Of a DNA stretch of 10,261 bases, positions 1 through 5,701 are shown in pieces (the stretch's first letter is position 1; every line of letters starts with the position of its first letter). The notes beneath the pieces are model-generated. The model searched no databases, had not been told where the DNA came from, and worked only from the letters and a program-made list of their open reading frames with translations. A program made the position numbers and the translations under genes. Origin of the DNA: Ramlibacter sp. (GTDB lineage Bacteria; Pseudomonadota; Gammaproteobacteria; Burkholderiales; Burkholderiaceae_C); the NCBI GenBank assembly GCA_021156245.1, contig JAJNBO010000092.1:1-10261 (forward strand), read 5' to 3'.

Positions 1-158
1 GCGCGTCCCTTCACCGGGAAGCGCACGCGCGTGCCCTCCCGGTTGATCAGGTCGCGCGTGGACGCGGTGCACACCAGGCAGACGGCGTGCCCCGCTTGCG
101 CGAGGCGCGTCGCCAGAAGTGACCCGTACGAGGCCCCAAGGATCAAGATCGAAGACAT
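1..158 (-). CDS. Rossmann-fold NAD(P)-dependent dehydrogenase, ketopantoate reductase-like (N-terminal fragment)
   Basis: Only the first 52 codons are present; the gene continues past base 1. The reverse complement from the ATG at 158-156 starts MSSILILGASYGSLLATRL, a beta-strand, glycine-rich loop and helix typical of a dinucleotide-binding Rossmann fold. It is followed by a second strand (HAVCLVC) and a stretch ending in RVRFPVKGR, a layout seen in ketopantoate reductase/6-phosphogluconate dehydrogenase-type proteins. The glycine loop reads G8-A-S-Y-G12-S and is not a canonical GxGxxG. A GGAG Shine-Dalgarno sequence lies 6 nt upstream of the ATG (minus strand) and supports this start. The gene is divergent from the LysR gene, so it is a likely target of that regulator. 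Substrate and exact subfamily cannot be decided from 52 residues. Confidence 0.62.
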   Translation of the reverse strand, partial: MSSILILGASYGSLLATRLAQAGHAVCLVCTASTRDLINREGTRVRFPVKGR

Positions 159-237
159 CGGAAGCTCCAGAGTTGAAAAACCGGGGCACGCGGCAGGGCC
201 GCGGCGATCAATCCATTATTCGTGAAAACGTGGATTT

Positions 238-252
238 TGTTGCGTCGCAACA
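238..252. promoter_or_regulatory. Candidate LysR-type operator in the divergent promoter region
   Basis: TGTTGCG-T-CGCAACA is a perfect 7-bp dyad around one central base. It contains T-N11-A matches (T238/A250 and T240/A252), the half-site rule for LysR-family regulators. It lies between the two divergent genes. On the minus strand an AATAAT -10-like hexamer (215-220) would put the dyad about 30-44 bases upstream of the start of the dehydrogenase transcript. On the plus strand a weak TAAGAT (268-273) would put it at a similar distance from a lysR start. No good -35 box is visible on either strand. The dyad is seen; its role as operator is inferred. Confidence 0.5.
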
Positions 253-333
253 TAAAAAGTCGTTCCATAAGATGAAACGAAAGCGGAGCGCGGCGCGGGG
301 ATGCCCAGCGAGGCCGCCGTCATACTCGCCGCC

Positions 334-1248
334 ATGAAGCTGCATTTCCTACGCTACTTCGCGGTGTTGGCCGAGGAGCTTCATTTCGGCCGGGCGGCGG
401 AGCGGCTTTCCATCACCCAGCCGCCCCTCAGTTCCGCGATCAAGGCGCTGGAGGAGGAATTGGGAACGCGTCTCTTCGTGCGCGACAGCAAGCGTGTGGA
501 GCTCACGCCCGCCGGGGCCGCATTCCTGGACCACGTGCGGCTGGTCCTCGGCAGGGTGGAGCGCGCGAAGGATGCCGCGAAGTCGGTGGCGAGCGGCATG
601 CGCGGGCGCCTGGACATCGGGATGACGGGATCGCTGCTGTACCGCGAGGTGCCGCGCATCGTGCAGCAATTCACCAAGGCGCACCCCGACATCGAGTTGA
701 CCCTGCGCGAGCTGGGCACGGCCGCGCAGATTGAGGCGCTGATGCACGGTGAACTGCATGCCGGCTTCTTCAATGCGGCATCGGCGCCGCCGCAGCTGCG
801 CTCCATTGCGCTGCGGCCCGACCGGTTCATGGTCTGCCTGCCGGAGAGCCACCGGCTGGCCGGCAGGAAAGGCTTGCGCCTGAGCGAACTTGCCGACGAG
901 CGCTTCGTCATGTTCGACCGCAACGTGGCGCCCGGCAACTACGACAACGTGATCGCCACCTTCAGCCGCGCCGGCCTGCATCCGCGCACGTTCCATGCGG
1001 CCACGCAGTGGATGACGATCGTGTCGATGGTGGCCATGGGCTTCGACGTCGGGGTCGTCCCGGAAAGCCTGGCGAGGTCCGGCGTCCGCGGCGTGCGCTT
1101 CGTGCCGCTGAAGGACGAGCTGGCCGTTTCTCCTGCGCTGCTGGCCTGGAACCCGTCGGTGGAGTCGCAGGCTCTGCGCAACTTCATCGAAGCGGCGACG
1201 GCGCTGATCCAGGCCGGGGCCAAGGCGCCGCGACGATTCGCAAACTGA
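334..1248 (+). CDS. LysR-family transcriptional regulator
   Basis: A 304-residue LysR-type regulator of full family length. Residues 1-60 form the winged helix-turn-helix: LRYFAVLAEELHFGRAAERL, then the recognition-helix region TQPPLSSAIKALEEELGTRLF and the wing RVELTPAGAAF. The linker helix follows, and a periplasmic-binding-protein-like effector domain runs from about residue 89 (GRLDIGMTGS) to 300. Start choice: the in-frame ATG at 301 would add 11 residues, but the family normally begins with M-[EK]-L-x-x-L-R-Y-F, as at 334. Neither start has a good Shine-Dalgarno, so the start is only moderately certain. The gene is divergent from the dehydrogenase fragment and 87 nt upstream of the Bug-protein gene on the same strand. 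It probably controls both sides in response to a small carboxylate or pathway intermediate (inference). Confidence 0.93.
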   Translation: MKLHFLRYFAVLAEELHFGRAAERLSITQPPLSSAIKALEEELGTRLFVRDSKRVELTPAGAAFLDHVRLVLGRVERAKDAAKSVASGMRGRLDIGMTGSLLYREVPRIVQQFTKAHPDIELTLRELGTAAQIEALMHGELHAGFFNAASAPPQLRSIALRPDRFMVCLPESHRLAGRKGLRLSELADERFVMFDRNVAPGNYDNVIATFSRAGLHPRTFHAATQWMTIVSMVAMGFDVGVVPESLARSGVRGVRFVPLKDELAVSPALLAWNPSVESQALRNFIEAATALIQAGAKAPRRFAN

Positions 1249-1330
1249 ATCCTTCGAGCCGAAAAAAGGATTGGACTCGCGTCCCCCGGCAGGGGACCAT
1301 GCCTGCTGCGATTCCAACGATTCGAAGGAG
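1248..1330 (+). promoter_or_regulatory. Structured lysR-Bug intergenic leader with possible SD-masking pairing
   Basis: Three pairings are visible. AATCCTT (1248-1254) can pair with AAGGATT (1266-1272). GTCCCC (1281-1286) pairs with GGGGAC (1292-1297) around a 5-nt loop. TCCTTCGA (1250-1257) is exactly complementary to TCGAAGGA (1322-1329), which covers most of the Shine-Dalgarno of the next gene (AAGGAG, 1325-1330). The first and third pairings compete for the same bases. A ribosome stopping at the lysR TGA (1246-1248) would cover the left segment and free the Shine-Dalgarno, so lysR and the next gene could be translationally coupled. No U-tract follows, so it is not an intrinsic terminator. 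Function is inferred. Confidence 0.3.
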
Positions 1331-1335
1331 ACAAG

Positions 1336-2298
1336 ATGAAAAGACTTCTCGGCGTCCTGGCGGGCTGGACCCTTGCCGCGCTCTCGCTGCCGGCGGCAGG
1401 CCAGGCCTATCCCTCGGCTCCGGTCACGCTGGTGGTGCCCTTTGCCGCGGGCAGTGGCACGGACGGCGTCGCGCGCATCGTCAGCCAGAAGCTGGCGGAG
1501 CGCCTGCAGCAGCCCGTCCTCATCGACAACAAGCCCGGCGCCAGCGCGCAGATCGCAGCCGAGCTGGTGGCCAAGGCCAAGCCCGATGGCTACACGCTGT
1601 TCATGACGACGAACACATCGCACTCGGCGAACCCCAGCCTGTTCCAGAAGCTGCGCTACGACCCGATCAAGGACTTCACGCCGATCGCGCGCGTGGGTGA
1701 ACTGCCTTTTGCGCTGGTCGTGAACAACGCGCTGCCCGTGAAGACGATGGGCGAGCTGATCACGTATGCGAAGGCGAATCCCGGCAAGCTTTCCTACGCC
1801 ACGCCGAACAGCACGTCGCTGGTCGCGAGCGAGACGATCAAGCGGATCACCGGGATGGACATCGTCGGGGTGCCGTACAAGTCGAGCCCGCAGGCCATGA
1901 CCGACGTGGTTGCCGGGAACGTGCAGGTCTACATCTCGGACCTGGGCTCCGGCCTCGGCATGATGAAGGCCGACCGTGTGCGCACGCTCGCGGTGACCAC
2001 GGCCAAGCCCAGCCCGCTGCTGCCGGGCGTCCCCCCGATCGCCGATGCGGTGCCCGGCTTCGACGTGACGTCGTGGAACGGCATCTTCGGCCCTGCGGGC
2101 CTGCCCGCGCCGGTGGTCGACCGGATCAACAGGGAACTGCAGGTCGTGCTGGCCGACCGCGAGGTGCAGGAGAAGCTGCGCGTGCTCGGCTTCGAGGTGT
2201 GGCCGACCAGGACGCCGGCCGAGTTTTCGAAGTACGTGGCCGACCAGCTGACGCACTGGACGTCCATGGTCAAGCAGGCGGGCATCAAGCCCGAGTGA
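1336..2298 (+). CDS. Bug/TctC-family periplasmic solute-binding protein
   Basis: A 320-residue protein of the tripartite-tricarboxylate-transporter receptor (Bug/TctC) family, which is greatly expanded in Burkholderiales; family members bind carboxylates, amides and similar small molecules in the periplasm. A signal peptide is clear: MKR, a hydrophobic core, then AAGQA with likely cleavage before YPSAPV (about residue 24/25). The mature part opens with PVTLVVPFAAGSGTDGVAR, the family's ligand-loop signature, then IDNKPGASAQIAAELVAKA and PDGYTL. Later hallmarks are DFTPIARVGELPF, VGVPYKSSPQAMTDVVAGNV and GIFGPAGLPAPVV. Length is typical. AAGGAG sits 5 nt before the ATG. No TctA/TctB membrane partners occur in the window, so it may be an orphan receptor or use distant ones. 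The ligand is probably the acid handled by the enzymes downstream (inference). Confidence 0.94.
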   Translation: MKRLLGVLAGWTLAALSLPAAGQAYPSAPVTLVVPFAAGSGTDGVARIVSQKLAERLQQPVLIDNKPGASAQIAAELVAKAKPDGYTLFMTTNTSHSANPSLFQKLRYDPIKDFTPIARVGELPFALVVNNALPVKTMGELITYAKANPGKLSYATPNSTSLVASETIKRITGMDIVGVPYKSSPQAMTDVVAGNVQVYISDLGSGLGMMKADRVRTLAVTTAKPSPLLPGVPPIADAVPGFDVTSWNGIFGPAGLPAPVVDRINRELQVVLADREVQEKLRVLGFEVWPTRTPAEFSKYVADQLTHWTSMVKQAGIKPE

Positions 2299-3545
2299 TG
2301 ATGGACGCAACGCGCAGGCCGGCCGGGCAGGGCCCGCTGGCGGGCGTCCGCGTCATCGACCTCACGTCGGTGATCATGGGGCCGTTCGCCACGCAGATCC
2401 TGGCCCAGCTCGGCGCCGACGTGATCAAGGTGGAGAGCCCGGAGGGCGACAACATGCGCCACGTCGGGCCCATGAAGCACGCCGGCATGGGGCACATCTT
2501 CCTGCACGCGAACGCGGCGAAGCGCAGCATCGTGCTGGACCTCAAGCAGGAGGCCGGCCGCGAGGCGCTGCTCAAGCTGGCCGAAGGCGCCGACGTCTTC
2601 ATCACCAACGTGCGGCCCAAGGCGATGGCCCGCCTCGGCCTCGACGACGAGGCGGTGCGCGCGCGCCATCCGCGCATGGTCTACGTGAGCTGCTGCGGGT
2701 TCGACCAGGAGGGCCCCGACGCGGCGCGGCCGGCCTACGACGACCTGATCCAGGGCGCCACGGGCATCCCATGGCTGATGCAGGAGTACGGCGCGCCGGA
2801 ACCTTCTTACGCGCCCACCACCTTGTCGGACCGGGTCACCGGCCTGCACGCGGTGTATGCCGTGACGGCGGCGCTGTATGCCCGATCGCAGACGGGCGAG
2901 GGACAGTCCGTGGTGGTTCCCATGTTCGAGGCGATGGCGCAGTTCATCCTCGGTGACCACATGGCGGGCCTGACCTTCGATCCGCCGCAAGGCGGCGCCG
3001 GCTACGCCCGGCTGCTCACGACGCACCGCAGGCCTTACGCCACTGCCGACGGCATGCTTTGCGTGCTGATCTACAACGACAAGCACTGGCGCAGCTTCTT
3101 CGCGGCCATCGGCGAATCCGACGGGCTGGGCCGGGACCCCCGCTTCGCTTCCCACAGCGCGCGGGCGGAGAACATCGACGCCGTCTACGCAGAGGTGTCG
3201 CGCATCCTGCGCAGCCGGACGACCGCGCAATGGCGCGAGCTGCTGGACGCAGCGGACGTCCCGAACATGCCGATGAACAGTCCGGCGGACCTGCTCGCCA
3301 GCCCGCAGCTGCGCGCGACCGGTTTCGTGCAGGACCAGGTCCACCCCACCGAGGGCAGTCTTCACGCGCTGGCCCACCCGACGCGCTGGTCGGGGACGCC
3401 GCCCGCGCGCACGTTCACGCCGGCGCCGCTGCTGGGCGAACACACGGTCGAACTGCTGCGCGAGGCCGGCTACTCCGACGGCGAAGTGCAGTCCCTGCTT
3501 GCCGCCGGCGCCTGCCGCGCCGCGGTCTCCGAGGAAACGCCATGA
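2298..3545 (+). CDS. Family III CoA-transferase (CaiB/formyl-CoA transferase family)
   Basis: A 415-residue class III acyl-CoA:carboxylate CoA-transferase, which moves CoA from a donor thioester to a free acid and thereby activates it for catabolism. The N-terminal signature GPLAGVRVIDLTSVIMGPF and LAQLGADVIKVESPEGD are diagnostic, as are LDLKQEAGREALLKL, ITNVRP and YDDLIQGATG. The catalytic aspartate is most likely Asp178 in TTLSDRVTG, aligning with the GDxxTG region of formyl-CoA transferase. The C-terminal part (RPYATADGMLCVLIYNDKHW and later) is also typical, so the gene is intact. Two in-frame ATGs (2298 and 2301) overlap or abut the TGA of the Bug gene, implying translational coupling. 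Its own TGA overlaps the cupin ATG. Donor and acceptor are unknown; pairing with a Bug receptor and an acyl-CoA dehydrogenase fits import-linked activation of a carboxylate. Confidence 0.93.
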   Translation: MMDATRRPAGQGPLAGVRVIDLTSVIMGPFATQILAQLGADVIKVESPEGDNMRHVGPMKHAGMGHIFLHANAAKRSIVLDLKQEAGREALLKLAEGADVFITNVRPKAMARLGLDDEAVRARHPRMVYVSCCGFDQEGPDAARPAYDDLIQGATGIPWLMQEYGAPEPSYAPTTLSDRVTGLHAVYAVTAALYARSQTGEGQSVVVPMFEAMAQFILGDHMAGLTFDPPQGGAGYARLLTTHRRPYATADGMLCVLIYNDKHWRSFFAAIGESDGLGRDPRFASHSARAENIDAVYAEVSRILRSRTTAQWRELLDAADVPNMPMNSPADLLASPQLRATGFVQDQVHPTEGSLHALAHPTRWSGTPPARTFTPAPLLGEHTVELLREAGYSDGEVQSLLAAGACRAAVSEETP

Positions 3546-3931
3546 AATCCAGGTACCTGGTGCGCACGGCCGATGTGCCGGGCTACCACCCCGCCAACCA
3601 CGAACACACCACCAACCAGCGCCTGGTCGGTCCCGAGACCGTCGGCGCGAGGCAGATGGAAGTGCTGCTCGGGACCTTGCACAAGGGCGGCGGCGCATTG
3701 CCGCATGCCCATCCCGGCATCGAGCAGGCGTGCTACCTGCTGGAGGGAACCGCGCACGTGCAGGTCGCGGGCGAGTCGTTCGACATGGCGCCGGGGGACA
3801 CCTGCTTCTTCCCCGCCAATGCCATGCACGTCTTCACGGTCACCAGCGAGACGCCCGTGAAACTGCTGGTGATCTACACCCCGCCTTACGGCGAGAAGCC
3901 GGAGAACGTCATCCGGCCGACGGCGAACTGA
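3542..3931 (+). CDS. Small single-domain cupin protein
   Basis: A 129-residue cupin. Motif 1 is HAHPGIEQACYLLEG: His55 and His57, then Glu61-Gln62, ending in Gly69. Spacing fits HxH-x4-Q-x6-G better than HxH-x3-E-x6-G, so Gln62 may be a metal ligand, as in KdgF-type cupins. Motif 2 is FDMAPGDTCFFPANAMHVF, with His96 as fourth ligand. No second domain and no signal peptide are seen, so it is cytoplasmic. The ATG overlaps the CoA-transferase stop (ATGA) and GAGGAAA lies just upstream, so it is co-translated with the pathway. Such proteins can be isomerases, dioxygenases, decarboxylases or ligand-binding proteins. Its place between a CoA-transferase and an acyl-CoA dehydrogenase suggests a pathway step, but the reaction cannot be named. 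Confidence 0.9.
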   Translation: MKSRYLVRTADVPGYHPANHEHTTNQRLVGPETVGARQMEVLLGTLHKGGGALPHAHPGIEQACYLLEGTAHVQVAGESFDMAPGDTCFFPANAMHVFTVTSETPVKLLVIYTPPYGEKPENVIRPTAN

Positions 3932-3935
3932 CACC

Positions 3936-5099
3936 ATGGACTTCAGCTTGACGGCGGACCAGGAGCAGATCCGCGACGCGATCGAGAAGGTCTGCGCGCC
4001 CTTCGATGCCGACTACTGGCTGCGCAAGGACCGGGAGGGCGGCTTCCCGCACGACTTCCATCGCGCGCTGGCCGAGTCGGGCTGGCTCGGCATCGCGATG
4101 CCGGAGGAATACGGCGGCGCGGGCCTCGGCATCGGCGAGGCGGCGCTGATGATGCACACCATCTCCGCGACGGGCGCGGGGCTGTCGGGCGCGTCGGCGG
4201 TGCACATGAACATCTTCGGCCTGCACCCGGTCGTCGTCTTCGGCAACGCGGAGCAGAAGCGCCGCTGGCTGCCACCGCTGATCGAGGGCAGGGACCGCGC
4301 CTGCTTCGGCGTGACCGAGCCCAACACGGGGCTGAACACGCTGCAGCTGAAGACGCGCGCCGTGCGGCAGGGAGATCACTACGTCGTGCACGGACAGAAG
4401 GTCTGGATCAGCACGGCGCAGGTGGCCAACAAGATCCTGCTGCTCGCGCGCACCACGCCGTTGGAGGAATGCAAGGGCACGGAGGGACTCAGCCTGTTCT
4501 ACACCGACCTGGACCGCACCACCATCGAGGTCCGCGAGATCGAGAAGCTGGGACGCAAGGCGGTCGACTCCAACCAGGTGTTCATCGACGGGCTGCGGAT
4601 ACCGGTCGAGGACCGCGTCGGCGAAGAAGGCAAGGGCTTCAGCTACATCCTGCATGGCCTGAACCCCGAGCGCATCCTGATCGCCTCCGAGGCCGTGGGG
4701 CTGGGCCGCGCCGCGCTGGGGCGCGCCGCCAACTATGCGGCCGAGCGCGAAGTCTTCGGCCGACCGATCGGCAAGAACCAGGCGATCCAGCATCCGCTGG
4801 CGAAGTCGTGGATGGAACTCGAAGCCGCGCACCTCATGGTGCAGAAGGCCGCTTGGTTGTATGACCAGGGCCAGCCTTGCGGCGCGGAGGCGAACAGCGC
4901 GAAGTTCCTCGCGGCCGAAGCGTGCTACGGCGCCTGCGAGAACGCCATCTTCACGCACGGCGGCATGGGCTACGCCAAGGAATACCACGTGGAGCGCTAC
5001 ATGCGCGAAGCATGGATCCCGCGGCTGGCGCCCGTCAGCCCGCAGCTGATCCTGTGCTTCATCGCCGAGAAGGTGCTCGGCTTGCCGAAGTCCTACTGA
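3936..5099 (+). CDS. Acyl-CoA dehydrogenase family protein
   Basis: A 387-residue FAD-dependent acyl-CoA dehydrogenase of typical length with the three usual domains. The helical N-terminal domain includes GWLGIAMPEEYGGAGLGI. The beta domain carries the signature CFGVTEPNTGLNT and VWISTAQVANKILLLART. The C-terminal helical domain has REVFGRPIGKNQAIQHPLA and the FAD-binding THGGMGYAKEY. At the usual catalytic-glutamate site (the YEGTSEI of MCAD-type enzymes) the chain reads RLAPVSPQLI, so that glutamate is absent. Glu245 in GLNPERILIA stands at the helix-G position that supplies the base in isovaleryl-CoA and long-chain dehydrogenases. The reaction is expected to be alpha,beta-dehydrogenation passing electrons to ETF. 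The start is 4 nt after the cupin stop with no clear Shine-Dalgarno, so it relies on coupling. The acyl group is unknown, but a branched or modified short chain is plausible. Confidence 0.94.
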   Translation: MDFSLTADQEQIRDAIEKVCAPFDADYWLRKDREGGFPHDFHRALAESGWLGIAMPEEYGGAGLGIGEAALMMHTISATGAGLSGASAVHMNIFGLHPVVVFGNAEQKRRWLPPLIEGRDRACFGVTEPNTGLNTLQLKTRAVRQGDHYVVHGQKVWISTAQVANKILLLARTTPLEECKGTEGLSLFYTDLDRTTIEVREIEKLGRKAVDSNQVFIDGLRIPVEDRVGEEGKGFSYILHGLNPERILIASEAVGLGRAALGRAANYAAEREVFGRPIGKNQAIQHPLAKSWMELEAAHLMVQKAAWLYDQGQPCGAEANSAKFLAAEACYGACENAIFTHGGMGYAKEYHVERYMREAWIPRLAPVSPQLILCFIAEKVLGLPKSY

Positions 5100-5653
5100 G
5101 GCGTGACGGTCGGATAGGCCAGCTCGCCGTCCACCACGCGCGCGGGACCGGTGAACGGGTGCGGCTTCGCGGCGCCGTCGCCCATGATGTGCAGCACCTC
5201 CGCACCCAGGAACAGCAGCACGTCCGAGATCAGCGCGCGGTGGCAGCGCCACCAGGGCAGCTCCGAACACATGATGGCCGTGCGCGCGCCGCCGGCGATG
5301 CCGAGGAGCTCGGCGAGGCCGTCGGCGAATTCCTCGCTCCACGTGTGGGCCGCATAGGAGCGGAAGGAGGGGTTGTTCCAGCCGAGATGCTCCGCCGCCG
5401 GTAGGTCGCGGCGGCGGCCGCCGAGGCCCGCAAGCCAGACGTAGTCGATCCCCTTGCCCTTCAGGCCGCTTGCCAGCGCTTCTGCCCCAAACTGCGGGTA
5501 GCGCCGCGAACCTGGAAAACGGCGGACGTCCGCCAGCACCTCGATGCCGTGGCTCTCGAGCCGGGCGAGGAACGCCTCGGCGCCCAGGATCGAATGGCCG
5601 ACGGTGAAGACCCGGATCCCTTCGGCCGGCGCGTGTCCTTTCATGCGTTCCAT
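5093..5653 (-). CDS. DUF488 domain-containing protein
   Basis: A 186-residue DUF488 protein of usual family length. Visible family motifs are VFTVGHS (16-21 region), LADVRRFPGSRRYPQF (about 40-55), GLGGRRR (76-82), GWNNPSFRSYA (91-101) and the C-terminal IMCSELPWWRCHRALI with Cys129, Glu131 and Cys137-His138-Arg139, the most conserved residues of the family. The biochemical function is not established; the conserved Cys/His cluster suggests a catalytic or metal-binding role (inference). Two starts are possible, ATG at 5653 or at 5644 (3 residues shorter); neither has a strong Shine-Dalgarno. The stop (5093-5095) lies inside the last codons of the convergent acyl-CoA dehydrogenase gene, a 7-bp overlap. 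It is divergent from the sensor kinase with only 48 nt between starts. Confidence 0.9.
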   Translation of the reverse strand: MERMKGHAPAEGIRVFTVGHSILGAEAFLARLESHGIEVLADVRRFPGSRRYPQFGAEALASGLKGKGIDYVWLAGLGGRRRDLPAAEHLGWNNPSFRSYAAHTWSEEFADGLAELLGIAGGARTAIMCSELPWWRCHRALISDVLLFLGAEVLHIMGDGAAKPHPFTGPARVVDGELAYPTVTPQ

Positions 5654-5686
5654 TCTGGCGCGTCTCGAGAAGCAGGGGAGCTCGGC

Positions 5687-5692
5687 TAGACT
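5687..5692 (+). promoter_or_regulatory. Candidate -10 box (TAGACT) for the sensor kinase, near-leaderless
   Basis: TAGACT matches four of six bases of TATAAT and ends 9 nt before the kinase ATG, so transcription would begin within about 3 nt of the start codon. No Shine-Dalgarno is placed suitably; the GGGGAG at 5675-5680 is over 20 nt away. No convincing -35 box is seen. The same layout recurs at three other starts in the window. Confidence 0.35.
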
Positions 5693-5701
5693 GCGCCGTC
5701 C

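Noticed and set aside
189..203. CGCGGC-AGG-GCCGCG hairpin upstream of the partial dehydrogenase gene, with a T-run about 10 nt further on (minus strand)
   Set aside because: The short stem is separated from the TTTTT by a GC-rich spacer, so it does not meet the form of an intrinsic terminator or attenuator.
301..333. Earlier in-frame ATG for the LysR gene
   Set aside because: The 11 extra residues do not fit the conserved family start, and there is no better ribosome-binding site; it is kept only as an alternative.
349..2310. A 653-codon minus-strand open frame opposite lysR and the Bug gene
   Set aside because: Composition is typical of antisense GC-rich noise, with no domain motif, and the opposite strand carries two well-recognised genes.
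1929..3698. A 589-codon minus-strand open frame opposite the CoA-transferase gene
   Set aside because: No recognisable motif, and it is antisense to a gene with clear family signatures; a codon-bias shadow.
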